Source: Pseudomonadota bacterium
Lineage (GTDB): Bacteria; Pseudomonadota; Gammaproteobacteria; Competibacterales; Competibacteraceae
DNA: 39,266 nucleotides
Assembly (NCBI GenBank): GCA_030917925.1
Contig: JAUPTV010000067.1
Location: 1-39,266, forward strand
Direction of reading: 5' to 3'
The position numbers were made by a program, and so were the translations under genes. A model generated the notes under the pieces. That model searched no databases and was not told the origin of the DNA. It saw only the letters and a program-made list of their open reading frames with translations. Below, piece by piece: positions 18,372 through 27,563 of this stretch; position 1 is the first letter of the stretch; the number at the start of each line of letters is the position of its first letter.

Positions 18372-19570
18372 GTGGGCGAATCGGCGTTACCATCCTGGGT
18401 TCCACTGGCTCCATTGGCGTCAGTACGCTGGATGTGCTGCAACGGCATCCGGATCGTTTCCAGGTTGTGGCGCTGACGGCGCATCGGGATGTCGAGGCGC
18501 TCTTTCAGCAGTGTCTGAGCCATGAGCCGGCGTATGCGGTGATGGCGGATGCCGATGCTGCCGGGACGTTGCGGGATCGATTGCAGTCGGCCGGTCGACC
18601 GGTGGAAGTGCTGGCCGGTGTTACCGGACTGGAACAAGTCGCAGCCTTGCCGGAAGTGAGTTATGTCATGGCGGCGATTGTGGGCGCGGCGGGTTTGTTA
18701 CCGACGCTGGCGGCGGCAAAAGCCGGTAAACGGGTTTTACTGGCGAATAAGGAAGCGCTGGTGATGGCTGGTCCGCTGTTTATGGCGGCGGTGCGCGAGC
18801 ATGGCGCAGAACTGTTGCCGATTGACAGTGAGCATAACGCGATTTTTCAATGCCTGCCGCCGACGTTCGCTACGGAAGGACTGGATGTAGTCGGTGTGCG
18901 GCGGATTTTGCTGACCGGTTCCGGTGGACCCTTTCGGGTGACGCCACTTGAGCAGTTGTCGAAAGTGACGCCGGAACAGGCCTGTGCGCATCCCAACTGG
19001 CGCATGGGGCGGAAAATTTCCGTCGATTCGGCCACCATGATGAATAAGGGTCTGGAAGTGATTGAGGCGCACTGGCTGTTTGGCGCATCCTTGGAACAGA
19101 TTGACGTGGTGGTGCATCCGCAAAGCGTGATTCATTCGATGGTGGAATATCAGGATGGCTCGGTGCTGGCGCAACTGGGCAACCCCGACATGCGCACCCC
19201 GATTGCCCACGCGCTGGCTTGGCCGCGTCGAGTAGCCTCCGGTGTCGCACTCCTGGATTTCACGCAGATGGCGAAACTGGAGTTTCAAGCGCCGGACTTT
19301 GCGCGCTTTCCCAGTTTGAAACTGGCATTTTCCGCCTTGGAAGCCGGTGGAACGGCCCCGGCCATTCTCAATGCGGCCAATGAAATCGCTGTTCAGGCTT
19401 TTCTCGACCAAAAAATGGGTTTCACTGACATTGCTGCTGTTGTCCAATACACTTTGGAACAGGTCAACCCACTGGCGATCACCTCGCTGGCGGTCATTCT
19501 CGACGCGGATGCTCAGGCGCGGATGATCGCGAGTGACTGGATTTTCGCCGGCGTCGGAGGTAGGTCATGA
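18368..19570 (+). CDS. dxr: 1-deoxy-D-xylulose 5-phosphate reductoisomerase
   Basis: This 400-residue cytoplasmic enzyme carries out the first committed step of the MEP isoprenoid pathway, converting DXP to 2-C-methyl-D-erythritol 4-phosphate with NADPH. The N-terminal dinucleotide loop GSTGSIG spans residues 11-17. [12 protein letters not shown] precedes the metal site [10 protein letters not shown] (D153, S154, E155). LTGSGGPF and [16 protein letters not shown] are substrate and metal-binding motifs, and [22 protein letters not shown] follows. The long open frame upstream of 18368 is an artefact, because homology starts here. Start and stop overlap cdsA and rseP by four bases each. It supplies precursors for the product of the nearby uppS. 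Confidence 0.97.
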   Translation: MSGRIGVTILGSTGSIGVSTLDVLQRHPDRFQVVALTAHRDVEALFQQCLSHEPAYAVMADADAAGTLRDRLQSAGRPVEVLAGVTGLEQVAALPEVSYVMAAIVGAAGLLPTLAAAKAGKRVLLANKEALVMAGPLFMAAVREHGAELLPIDSEHNAIFQCLPPTFATEGLDVVGVRRILLTGSGGPFRVTPLEQLSKVTPEQACAHPNWRMGRKISVDSATMMNKGLEVIEAHWLFGASLEQIDVVVHPQSVIHSMVEYQDGSVLAQLGNPDMRTPIAHALAWPRRVASGVALLDFTQMAKLEFQAPDFARFPSLKLAFSALEAGGTAPAILNAANEIAVQAFLDQKMGFTDIAAVVQYTLEQVNPLAITSLAVILDADAQARMIASDWIFAGVGGRS

Positions 19571-20934
19571 GCAGCAGTCCCTTCATTTCCATATTGGCCC
19601 TGATCGTCACCTTGGGGGTGCTGATCACGGTGCATGAATTTGGCCATTTCTGGGTGGCGCGCCGACTGGGCGTGAAGGTCACGAAATTTTCCATTGGCTT
19701 CGGCAAGCCGTTGTGGACTCGGCGTGGCCAGGATGATGTTGAGTATGTGATTGCCGTGCTGCCTCTGGGCGGCTATGTGAAGATGCTGGATGAGCGCGAA
19801 GGCGACGTGCCAGAAGCGGAGTTGCATCGGGCTTTCAACCGAAAGCCGGTGGGTTCACGGATCGCTATTGTAATGGCGGGTCCCCTGTTTAATTTTCTGT
19901 TCGCCATATTGGCGTATGCGTGCATGTTTGTGGTCGGTATCCCTGGGATGAAGCCTTTGCTGGATCAACCGGTAGCCGGTTCGCTCGCTGAAGCGGGCGG
20001 GTTCCGTAAGGGCGATTTGATCGTGGCTATTGATGGCGAACTGACCCCGGCCTTGAGTTCGGTGATGTTGACCTTGGTGGATCACGCCATGGCCGAGGAC
20101 GTGATCCAGATCGAAGTGCAGGATGTGGACGAACGTTCGCGCATTCGCACCCTGGATCTGCGTGATGGCCGGATAGCGACCGATGATGTCCGGATGTTTG
20201 AACGGGTGGGGCTGACGCCCTGGCAGCCGGTCTTGCCGGCGGTGATCGGTCAGGTGATGCCGGATGGCGCAGCGGCGCGGTCCGGGTTGCAGGCGGGCGA
20301 CCGGATTTTGTTGGTGGATAGCGTGTCCGTCGCTGACTGGAGACAGTGGCGCGGGATCATCGAACGCCATCCCGGTCAGGTGCTGAACGTGCGCATTGAA
20401 CGCGAGGGCGGGGAACAGGCGCTGGAACTGACGCCCGATATCCGGAAAGCCGCCACTGGCGAGCAGGCTGGATTTATTGGCGCAGTGGCCGATGTGCCGC
20501 CGGATCTCGCCGCGGATATGCAGGTCGTGGTACGTTATGGGCCGCTGGACGCGTTGGGTCATGCGGTAGGTAAAACCTGGGATATGTCGTTGCTGACCCT
20601 GCGGATGCTGGGGCGAATGCTGATTGGTAAGGCGTCGCTGGAAAATCTCAGTGGACCTATCACGATAGCCCAGTTTGCCGGCCAGGCGGCCAGCGCTGGA
20701 TTCATCGCGTTTCTGTCACTGCTGGCGCTGGTTAGCATCAGTCTGGGTGTACTGAATCTGTTGCCGGTTCCAGTGCTGGATGGCGGGCATCTGCTGTACT
20801 ACCTGATTGAAGCGGTCAAAGGCAGTCCGTTGTCCGAAGCGGTTCAGCATGTCGGGCAGCAGGTGGGTATGGTCGTATTACTGCTCCTGATGGGGCTGGC
20901 GCTGTTCAATGATTTTAATCGTCTTCTGGGATAG
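19567..20934 (+). CDS. rseP: Regulator of sigma-E protease RseP (site-2 protease)
   Basis: This 455-residue inner-membrane zinc metalloprotease cleaves the anti-sigma factor RseA after DegS. The cut releases sigma E when outer-membrane protein folding fails. The zinc motif HEFGH is at residues 23-27 in the first membrane segment. The third metal ligand is in [17 protein letters not shown] near residue 400. Two PDZ domains lie between the membrane segments, recognisable from [25 protein letters not shown] and [22 protein letters not shown]. The length matches E. coli RseP (450). The start overlaps the dxr stop, and bamA follows after 30 bases. This links the sensor of outer-membrane stress with the assembly machinery. 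Confidence 0.96.
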   Translation: MSSSPFISILALIVTLGVLITVHEFGHFWVARRLGVKVTKFSIGFGKPLWTRRGQDDVEYVIAVLPLGGYVKMLDEREGDVPEAELHRAFNRKPVGSRIAIVMAGPLFNFLFAILAYACMFVVGIPGMKPLLDQPVAGSLAEAGGFRKGDLIVAIDGELTPALSSVMLTLVDHAMAEDVIQIEVQDVDERSRIRTLDLRDGRIATDDVRMFERVGLTPWQPVLPAVIGQVMPDGAAARSGLQAGDRILLVDSVSVADWRQWRGIIERHPGQVLNVRIEREGGEQALELTPDIRKAATGEQAGFIGAVADVPPDLAADMQVVVRYGPLDALGHAVGKTWDMSLLTLRMLGRMLIGKASLENLSGPITIAQFAGQAASAGFIAFLSLLALVSISLGVLNLLPVPVLDGGHLLYYLIEAVKGSPLSEAVQHVGQQVGMVVLLLLMGLALFNDFNRLLG

Positions 20935-20964
20935 GAATTATCGGCCTGGGGTGCTTGTTTGCTT

Positions 20965-23253
20965 ATGAAATCGTATCGCCATTTGCTGTTGTCGCTGGGT
21001 TTGTGCGTGGCTCTGTCTGGAGCGCAGGCTGCTGAATTCGTGGTGAAGGACATCCAGGTTGATGGCCTGCAACGCCTTTCGGCGGGTACCGTGTTCAACT
21101 ACCTGCCCGTCCAGGCCGGTGCGACTATTTCCGAGAAGGATTATCCGGAGATCATCCGTGCGCTGTTTAAAACCGGTTTTTTCACCGACGTGAATCTGGA
21201 GCGCAACGGCAATGTGCTGGTGGTGACAGTGACTGAACGTCCAGCGGTTTCCGAGGTACTCATTGAAGGTAATCAGGATATTAGCACCGAGGATCTCAAG
21301 AAGGCGCTGACTCAGGTGGGTCTGGCGGAAGGTCGGGTATTCGACCGGTCGCTGCTGGATAAAGTAGAGCAGGAATTGTTGCAGCAGTATTATAGCCGTG
21401 GCCGCTACGCCGTTCAGATCAAGAGCCAGGTGCGACCGTTGGAGCGTAACCGGGTCGCGATCACGATCACGATTTCCGAAGGCGCAGTCGCCAGTATTCG
21501 CCAGATCAACATTGTCGGAAACAAGGCGTTTACCGAGAAAGAGCTGGTCGGCCTGCTGCAATCGTCGACCTCCGGCTGGCTCTCATTCTTCACCAAGGAT
21601 GATCAGTATGCCAAGCAGAAACTGGCGGCGGACATTGAAACGTTGCGCTCATTTTATCTGGATCGCGGTTATCTCAAGTTCAATGTCGATTCTACGCCGG
21701 TGTCCATTACCCCCGACAAGAAAGATGTCTACATCACCATCAATATTACCGAGGGTGAACCCTTTATTATTGAAACCGTCCAGTTGACGGGCGATTTTGG
21801 GGTTGTCGCGGAGTCCGAATTGCGTGATTTGGTGGATATCCAGCCAGGTGAAACTTTTTCTCGCACCAAGTTGACCGAAATTACCAAAAACCTCGGTGAA
21901 CGGTTGGGGCAAGAGGGTTATGCCTTTGCCAACATCAATACTGTACCGCAGATTAATGACGAAACCCGTAAGGTGGATTTAACCTTTGTCGTAGATCCAG
22001 GGCGGCGGGTTTATGTCCGGCGCATCAATTTCCAGGGTAATACCAAGACCCAGGACGAAGTGTTGCGCCGGGAAATGCGGCAGGCGGAAGGTGCCTGGTA
22101 TTCAACCAAGGATTTGGACCGCTCCAAAACCCGTTTGCAGCGCCTCGATTACCTGGAAAGCGTCAACGTCGAAACCCCGGCGGTGCCTGGGACGAACGAT
22201 CAGGTTGATGTCAATTATACGGTGGTTGAACGACCGTCGGGCAGTCTGATGTTTGGCGTTGGTTACGGTCAGGAGTCCGGGGTCTTATTGAATGCCAGCG
22301 TGACCCAGAACAATTTTCTCGGTACCGGCAATCAGATGAGCGTAGCGCTCAACAACAGCGCCGCCGGCGAAAACTATAGTATTTCCTACAACAATCCCTA
22401 TTACACAGTGGATGGCATCAGTCGGGGATTTCGGTTGTACTATCGCGATATCGACGCAGCCGAAGTGAATACTGCTGACTATGTGTTCAATAATTATGGT
22501 TTTCAAGTCAGTTTTGGCTTCCCGCTCAATGAGTTTGATACTCTGGTGCTGCGACCCGGTTATGATCATGTGCGGATCGACACGACGGATAATACCCCAG
22601 TTGAAATTATTGACTACATCGCCCGGAACGGTGATGAGTTTAACGAGTACAAGCTGGATGGCAGTTGGTCGCGTGACACCCGTAATCGAGCTATTTTTCC
22701 AACCAGTGGTAGTTTGAATCAAATTACTGGCGAAATCGCCATACCTGGCAGCGATGCCGAATACTATAAGCTCAGTTACCGGGGCATCGGCTACTATCCG
22801 CTGGCGCGCTGGTTGACGTGGACGCTCAGTGGTGAAGTGGGTTACGGCGATGGGTATGGTAATGCTGATGAATTGCCGTTTTTCGAGAATTTCTATGCCG
22901 GCGGCTTGCGATCGGTGCGGGGTTACAAGGCGAATACTCTGGGGCCGCGCTATAGCAACGATGAACCGGAAGGCGGGTCGTTCAAAACCGTGGCCAGTAC
23001 CCAGTTCATTCTTCCCGTGCCTTTTATGGAGAAATCAGAAAATGTCCGGGTGGCGGCATTTTTCGATGCGGGTAATGTGTTCGCGACAACCAGTGATTTT
23101 GATGCTGGTGAGTTGCGATATTCAGTGGGGTTGTCCGGATTCTGGATATCGCCACTGGGACCGATTGTGTTGAGCGTCGCTGCCCCGCTCAATGATCAAT
23201 CCGAGGATGAAACCGAGGTCTTCCAGTTTTCATTCGGCGTACCCTTGAATTAA
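20965..23253 (+). CDS. bamA: Outer membrane protein assembly factor BamA
   Basis: This 762-residue essential outer-membrane insertase is the core of the BAM complex. The signal peptide covers about residues 1-22 (hydrophobic core LLLSLGLCVALSG, cleavage after AQA). Five POTRA domains follow (about 23-420), starting at FVVKDIQVDGLQRLSAGTVF. The C-terminal 16-stranded barrel (about 425-762) contains the conserved GGLRSVRGY loop-6 motif near residue 650. The protein ends in a typical outer-membrane beta signal, QFSFGVPLN. A TTG two codons upstream keeps the frame open, but the ATG at 20965 is preferred because it gives a normal signal peptide. Neighbours rseP and skp share its role in outer-membrane biogenesis. 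Confidence 0.97.
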   Translation: MKSYRHLLLSLGLCVALSGAQAAEFVVKDIQVDGLQRLSAGTVFNYLPVQAGATISEKDYPEIIRALFKTGFFTDVNLERNGNVLVVTVTERPAVSEVLIEGNQDISTEDLKKALTQVGLAEGRVFDRSLLDKVEQELLQQYYSRGRYAVQIKSQVRPLERNRVAITITISEGAVASIRQINIVGNKAFTEKELVGLLQSSTSGWLSFFTKDDQYAKQKLAADIETLRSFYLDRGYLKFNVDSTPVSITPDKKDVYITINITEGEPFIIETVQLTGDFGVVAESELRDLVDIQPGETFSRTKLTEITKNLGERLGQEGYAFANINTVPQINDETRKVDLTFVVDPGRRVYVRRINFQGNTKTQDEVLRREMRQAEGAWYSTKDLDRSKTRLQRLDYLESVNVETPAVPGTNDQVDVNYTVVERPSGSLMFGVGYGQESGVLLNASVTQNNFLGTGNQMSVALNNSAAGENYSISYNNPYYTVDGISRGFRLYYRDIDAAEVNTADYVFNNYGFQVSFGFPLNEFDTLVLRPGYDHVRIDTTDNTPVEIIDYIARNGDEFNEYKLDGSWSRDTRNRAIFPTSGSLNQITGEIAIPGSDAEYYKLSYRGIGYYPLARWLTWTLSGEVGYGDGYGNADELPFFENFYAGGLRSVRGYKANTLGPRYSNDEPEGGSFKTVASTQFILPVPFMEKSENVRVAAFFDAGNVFATTSDFDAGELRYSVGLSGFWISPLGPIVLSVAAPLNDQSEDETEVFQFSFGVPLN

Positions 23254-23326
23254 GGGTTTTAAAGAAGTCGGGAGCAGGATTTTCAGTCGGTGGTTTTTTG
23301 CCATTTCTGCGGATAGAGGTGATCGA

Positions 23327-23833
23327 GTGAAGCTTAAACAGAGTTTTTTCATTGCGGCGGCGCTGGCGTTGCCGTTATCGTTAACGCAGGCGGCTGAACT
23401 GAAAATCGGTTTCGTCAGCGTAGCCAAGATTCTCAGTAGCGCGCCGCAGGCCGAAGCGGCCAGCAAGCGTCTGGAGAAGGAGTTTGCGCCTCGGCAGAAG
23501 GGATTAGTCGAAGCGCAGAAGTCGCTACGCAAACTGGAGGAAAAGCTGAACAAGGATGGCGCGGTAATGAGTGAAAGCCAGCGCCGCAATCTGGAAGGCG
23601 ATATTCGCAATCAAATGCGGGAACTGAATCGCACTAATGCCGAACTTCGGGAAGATTTTAATCTGCGCCGGAATGAGGAATTGGGCAAGTTCCAGAAGCA
23701 GGTGCTGGATGTCATCAATAATGTCGCTAAGGAAGACGGCTTTGATCTGGTTATTAATGATGGGGCGACGTTGTACGCCAGTCCCCAGGTCGATGTGACC
23801 GATAAAGTGCTGCAACGCCTGACGTCCAAGTAA
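23327..23833 (+). CDS. skp: Periplasmic chaperone Skp (OmpH)
   Basis: This 168-residue protein is a trimeric jellyfish-shaped chaperone that carries unfolded outer-membrane proteins across the periplasm to BamA. The signal peptide is residues 1 to about 22 (SFFIAAALALPLSLTQAAE). The mature start ELKIGFVSVAKILSSAPQAEAA is the family beta strand. Long charged helices follow (about 45-130), which form the tentacles. The start is GTG, supported by AGAGGTGA ending about 5 bases upstream. The 73-base gap after bamA has no clear terminator. lpxD begins 4 bases after the stop, so co-transcription through the lpx genes is likely. Confidence 0.93.
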   Translation: MKLKQSFFIAAALALPLSLTQAAELKIGFVSVAKILSSAPQAEAASKRLEKEFAPRQKGLVEAQKSLRKLEEKLNKDGAVMSESQRRNLEGDIRNQMRELNRTNAELREDFNLRRNEELGKFQKQVLDVINNVAKEDGFDLVINDGATLYASPQVDVTDKVLQRLTSK

Positions 23834-23837
23834 GCTC

Positions 23838-24896
23838 ATGACCACGCTCGGCAAGATTGCCGCCGCCACCGGAGCTTGCCTGCATGGCGGCGACACGGCG
23901 ACGGTGATCACCAGCGTGGCACCACTGGATCGGGCGGAATCCGGGCAGCTCAGTTTTTTGATTCATTCCCGTTATCGGGCGGCGCTGGCGACTACCCGGG
24001 CGACAGCGGTGATCCTGTCGCCAACGGATGTTGATGATTGTCCAGTTGCTGCGCTCGTCGCTGACCATCCGCATATTGCGTATGCTCAGGCAGCGGCTTT
24101 GTTTGAACCCGTAGCAGAGCGGAACGTCGGCATTCATCCCACGGCTTGGGTCAGTCCTGACGCGCATATCGCAGCGGATACCTGGATTGGTCCGCATTGC
24201 ACGGTTGAAGCCGGGGCGGTGATCGAGACGGGCGTGGTGGTCGGACCCAACTGCGTGATCGGCGAATATGCAGTGATTGGGGCTGGGAGTCGGCTGGTGG
24301 CGCACGTCACGCTCTGCCATCGTGTGCGGCTCGGCTGTCGGGTGCTGGTGCATCCCGGCGCGGTGATTGGCAGTGACGGCTTTGGCCTGGCGCTGGATCG
24401 CGATGGCCGCTGGTTGAAGGTGCCGCAGCTCGGTGGAGTGCAGATTGGTGATGATGTTGAAATCGGTGCTAATACCACTATTGATCGCGGCGCACTGGAA
24501 GACACCATTATTGAAGATGGCGTCAAGCTGGATAATCAGATTCAGGTGGCGCATAACGTCCGTATCGGGGCACATAGCGCCTTGGCGGGTTGCGTCGGCA
24601 TTGCTGGCAGCGCCCGGATCGGTCGGCACTGCATGTTGGGTGGCGGCGTCGGCATCGCGGGTCATCTGGAGGTTGCTGACCGGGTGCAAGTGACCGGGAT
24701 GTCGCTGGTGGCGCATTCCATTACCGAGCCGGGCGCTTATTCCTCGGGTTTGACGGTCGAGCCGAACCGGTTATGGAACAAGATCAGCGCCCGATTGCGC
24801 CGTCTCGATGAACTGTTCCGACGCCTGGCCGTTTTGGAAAGAAAAGTGAATCAACCTGGTGCCCCACTATCGCCGGTCCCGGATCGCCGGGATTGA
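23838..24896 (+). CDS. lpxD: UDP-3-O-acylglucosamine N-acyltransferase
   Basis: This 352-residue cytoplasmic enzyme adds the N-linked hydroxyacyl chain in the third step of lipid A synthesis, using an acyl-ACP donor. An N-terminal uridine-binding domain (about 1-100, with [12 protein letters not shown]) precedes a left-handed beta helix of hexapeptide repeats (about 105-310; [19 protein letters not shown] and similar). The catalytic histidine is H239 in [16 protein letters not shown], at the same position as E. coli H239. A C-terminal helix ([21 protein letters not shown]) closes the trimer. The skp-lpxD-fabZ-lpxA-lpxB order is the canonical one. Confidence 0.97.
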   Translation: MTTLGKIAAATGACLHGGDTATVITSVAPLDRAESGQLSFLIHSRYRAALATTRATAVILSPTDVDDCPVAALVADHPHIAYAQAAALFEPVAERNVGIHPTAWVSPDAHIAADTWIGPHCTVEAGAVIETGVVVGPNCVIGEYAVIGAGSRLVAHVTLCHRVRLGCRVLVHPGAVIGSDGFGLALDRDGRWLKVPQLGGVQIGDDVEIGANTTIDRGALEDTIIEDGVKLDNQIQVAHNVRIGAHSALAGCVGIAGSARIGRHCMLGGGVGIAGHLEVADRVQVTGMSLVAHSITEPGAYSSGLTVEPNRLWNKISARLRRLDELFRRLAVLERKVNQPGAPLSPVPDRRD

Positions 24897-24913
24897 AGGA
24901 AAACTGCAAGCCC

Positions 24914-25366
24914 ATGAATGAAATAATGGATATTCAGGAAATTCTGGAATACCTGCCGCATCGCTATCCATTTTTGCTGATTGACCGGGTATTGGCGATT
25001 GAACCGGGGCAGTCGCTGATTGGCCTGAAGAATGTCAGTTTTAATGAACCCTTTTTCCTGGGACACTTTCCGCAAAAACCGATCATGCCGGGGGTGCTGA
25101 TTGTGGAGGCGATGGCGCAGGCGACCGGGATTCTGGCGTTCAAGAGCGAGGGTGAAAAACCCGACCATCGTTCCATGTATTATCTGGTGGGTGTCGATAA
25201 TGCCCGCTTCAAGCGTCCCGTCGGACCCGGCGATCAGTTGATCCTGGAGGTGCGGCTGGAACGAATTAAGCGCGGGATTGGTAAATTTGTTTGTGAGGCC
25301 AAGGTAGACGGTCAATTGGTGGCGTCTGCTGATCTCATGTGCGCTAAACGGGATATTGAGTCGTGA
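24914..25366 (+). CDS. fabZ: 3-hydroxyacyl-[acyl-carrier-protein] dehydratase FabZ
   Basis: This 150-residue hotdog-fold enzyme dehydrates beta-hydroxyacyl-ACP in fatty acid elongation. It competes with LpxA for hydroxyacyl-ACP, so its place between lpxD and lpxA matters for balancing phospholipid and lipid A synthesis. The active-site histidine is H51 in [14 protein letters not shown] and the glutamate is E65 in [22 protein letters not shown] is the N-terminal signature. The frame opens at a TTG at 24893, but the ATG at 24914 gives the family length (E. coli 151). ATG 24926 is an alternative. The stop overlaps the GTG start of lpxA. Confidence 0.96.
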   Translation: MNEIMDIQEILEYLPHRYPFLLIDRVLAIEPGQSLIGLKNVSFNEPFFLGHFPQKPIMPGVLIVEAMAQATGILAFKSEGEKPDHRSMYYLVGVDNARFKRPVGPGDQLILEVRLERIKRGIGKFVCEAKVDGQLVASADLMCAKRDIES

Positions 25367-26136
25367 TCGATCCACGCGCCGTTATCGACCCCTCAGCCTG
25401 CTTGGCGCCGGATGTCACGGTAGGGCCGTTTTCGGTGATCGGTGCGGACGTTGACATTGGCGCGGGCACCTGGATCGGTCCGCATGTGGTGATTCAGGGG
25501 CCGACCTGCATCGGTCGCGATAACCGGATTTTTCAGTTCGCCTCGCTGGGCGAGATGCCGCAAGACAAGAAGTATGGCGGCGAGCCGACCCGGCTGGAAA
25601 TCGGCGACCGCAATACTATCCGCGAGTTTGTCACGATCAATCGCGGCACGGTGCAGGATGCCGGTTTGACGCGGTTGGGCGACGATAACTGGATCATGGC
25701 GTATGTCCATATCGCGCATGATTGCATTATCGGTAACCGGACGATTTTCGCCAATGGCGCGTCGCTGGCCGGGCACGTTCATATTGAGGACGATGTCGGT
25801 TTGGGCGGCTTTGCGCTCGTTTATCAATTCACCCGACTGGGCGCACACAGCTTCTGCGGCTTTGCCTGCGGGGTACATCGGGATGTGCCGCCCTATGTGA
25901 CGGTCGCTGGCTATCGGGCTGAACCTTACGGGATCAATGCCGAAGGGTTGCGCCGCCGGGGCTTTTCCGACGAAGAAATTCAGATGATTCGCCGCGCTTA
26001 TAAGGTGATCTATCGGGCGAATCTGCGGCTGGAAGAAGCGGTTGCCAAAGTCCGGGAGATGGTGGTGGAATCGCCGCGTCTGGATATTCTGGCTGATTTT
26101 CTGGCCGCGCCGTCCCGCAACGGCATCGTCCGCTGA
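25363..26136 (+). CDS. lpxA: Acyl-ACP--UDP-N-acetylglucosamine O-acyltransferase
   Basis: This 257-residue cytoplasmic trimer carries out the first step of lipid A synthesis, transferring a 3-hydroxyacyl chain to UDP-GlcNAc. The start is GTG, overlapping the fabZ stop (GTGA), which suggests translational coupling. The beta-helix hexapeptide repeats run from about residue 2 to 185 ([20 protein letters not shown]). The catalytic histidine is H119, with H116 nearby, in [13 protein letters not shown], equivalent to E. coli H125 and H122. The C-terminal helical part contains [23 protein letters not shown]. The length is close to the E. coli enzyme (262). The gene is 14 bases from lpxB. Confidence 0.97.
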   Translation: MIDPRAVIDPSACLAPDVTVGPFSVIGADVDIGAGTWIGPHVVIQGPTCIGRDNRIFQFASLGEMPQDKKYGGEPTRLEIGDRNTIREFVTINRGTVQDAGLTRLGDDNWIMAYVHIAHDCIIGNRTIFANGASLAGHVHIEDDVGLGGFALVYQFTRLGAHSFCGFACGVHRDVPPYVTVAGYRAEPYGINAEGLRRRGFSDEEIQMIRRAYKVIYRANLRLEEAVAKVREMVVESPRLDILADFLAAPSRNGIVR

Positions 26137-26150
26137 CCACTGGCCGGGCG

Positions 26151-27311
26151 ATGCGCATCGCTCTCGTCGCTGGGGAATTGTCGGGCGATTTGCTGGGCGC
26201 GGGATTAATTTCTGCACTGAAGCAACGTTATCCCCACGCTGATTTTGTCGGCATCGGCGGTCCGGCCATGATCAAACAAGGGCTGGACAGTTGGTTTTCC
26301 CTGGAACGGCTGGCGGTCATGGGGCTGGTCGAAGTATTACGCCATCTTCCCGAACTGTTCTGTATTCGGCGGCAATTGCGCCAGCGGTTGTTAGCGGAGC
26401 CGCCTGCTGTCTTCATTGGCATCGACGCCCCCGATTTTAATCTCGGCCTGGAGCGGCAGTTGCGCGTCCAGGGCATTCCCACGGTCCATTACGTCAGTCC
26501 CACGGTTTGGGCCTGGCGGCCGTGGCGAGTGCGCAAGATCGCCCGCGCTGTCGATTTGATGCTGACCCTGTTTCCCTTTGAAGCGGCCTTCTATCAGCAG
26601 CATAGCGTCCCGGTGCGTTACGTCGGCCATTCGCTGGCGGATGAGATTCCATTGTTGGGCGGGGAAGCGTCGGTGGCGCGTCAGACCCTGCATTTATCGT
26701 TTCCCCCTGAAACCCGCATCGTGGCGCTGTTGCCCGGCAGTCGCATGGGGGAGGTGAGTCGGCTGGGGTCGCTGTTTCTGGAAACCGCCCGTTGGTTGGT
26801 CGCCCAGCGGCCAGATCTGCAATTTCTGATGCCGGCTGCGACTCCCAAAATCCATGAATTCCTGGCCGAGTTGCATTCAACGCAAGCCCCTGATGTGCCA
26901 CTGACCCTGACGCAGGGCGATTCTCGCGAAGTGATGGCCGCGTCTGATGGGGTGTTGCTGGCTTCGGGAACGGCGACGCTGGAAGCGATGTTGCTCAAGC
27001 GGCCGATGGTGGTCGCGTATCGGGTCGCGCCCCTGACCGCCTGGATAGCGCGGCGACTGGTAACGATCCGGCATTTTGCGTTGCCCAACCTGCTGGCCGG
27101 GCGGGCATTGATTCCGGAATTTTTTCAGGAGGCGGCGACTGCGGAGCATCTGGGCGCTGCCGTATTACGCTGGCTCGATGACGAGGTTGCGCGTTCGGCG
27201 TTGGTGGAACAATTTACTGATCTGCATGTTTACTTACGTTGCGACGCCAGCCAGCAGGCGGCCGCCGCTGTAGCCCGATTGCTGGAGGCTGGCTCTCCAG
27301 TTTCAGGATGA
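26151..27311 (+). CDS. lpxB: Lipid-A-disaccharide synthase
   Basis: This 386-residue peripheral inner-membrane GT19 glycosyltransferase joins UDP-diacylglucosamine and lipid X into the lipid A disaccharide. Motifs are the N-terminal AGELSGDLLGAGL, GIGGPAM, FIGIDAPDFNLGLE, HYVSPTVWAWRPWR, LALLPGSR-type LLPGSRMGEV, and SGTATLEAMLLKRPMVVAYR near residue 270. The length matches E. coli LpxB (382). In many gammaproteobacteria rnhB follows directly. Here lpxB is followed by toxin-antitoxin debris that begins at its stop codon. It is the last intact gene of the long plus-strand block, and no terminator hairpin is evident after it. Confidence 0.97.
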   Translation: MRIALVAGELSGDLLGAGLISALKQRYPHADFVGIGGPAMIKQGLDSWFSLERLAVMGLVEVLRHLPELFCIRRQLRQRLLAEPPAVFIGIDAPDFNLGLERQLRVQGIPTVHYVSPTVWAWRPWRVRKIARAVDLMLTLFPFEAAFYQQHSVPVRYVGHSLADEIPLLGGEASVARQTLHLSFPPETRIVALLPGSRMGEVSRLGSLFLETARWLVAQRPDLQFLMPAATPKIHEFLAELHSTQAPDVPLTLTQGDSREVMAASDGVLLASGTATLEAMLLKRPMVVAYRVAPLTAWIARRLVTIRHFALPNLLAGRALIPEFFQEAATAEHLGAAVLRWLDDEVARSALVEQFTDLHVYLRCDASQQAAAAVARLLEAGSPVSG

Positions 27312-27502
27312 GCAGACTGACCCTTTCTGACCGATGGTATTTGTCCCATGGCCTTTATCGATCATCGAAACGAGCGTCAATCACTGCTGGTAATGATGTC
27401 GTCGGTTGCACCGGTTACCGGGGGCCTGCCAAATCCCTTGAAGAGATGGAACAGGCCATTGCTAAAGGAGTGAGCGAAAGACATGTTGGCGGTCGATACT
27501 AA
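27308..27502 (+). pseudogene. VapB/AbrB-type antitoxin remnant
   Basis: A 64-codon frame starts on the ATGA overlapping the lpxB stop. Only its second half, from about 27392, looks like a known family: NDVVGCTGYRGPAKSLEEME followed by QAIAKGVSERH resembles the toxin-binding tail of AbrB/MazE-fold antitoxins of VapBC pairs. The DNA-binding N-terminal half is absent, and unrelated sequence lies in its place. The stop overlaps the start of a PIN-type toxin fragment, the usual arrangement of vapBC operons, which supports the assignment. The remnant is unlikely to function as an antitoxin. Confidence 0.6.
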
Positions 27503-27551
27503 CGTGATTGTCCGGATTGTCACCCATGATGATCCGGACCAAGCTGTTTGA
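27483..27551 (+). pseudogene. VapC-type PIN toxin remnant (N-terminal 22 residues)
   Basis: The frame MLAVDTNVIVRIVTHDDPDQ stops after 22 residues. MxAVDTNVIVR is the first strand and catalytic aspartate of PIN-domain RNase toxins, and THDDPDQA is common just after it. The remaining 110 or so residues, with the other acidic residues, are missing. The fragment ends 13 bases before the stop of the convergent alcohol dehydrogenase gene. It overlaps the antitoxin remnant by 20 bases. It cannot be an active nuclease. Confidence 0.65.
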
Positions 27552-27563
27552 TCGGCTTTCCAA

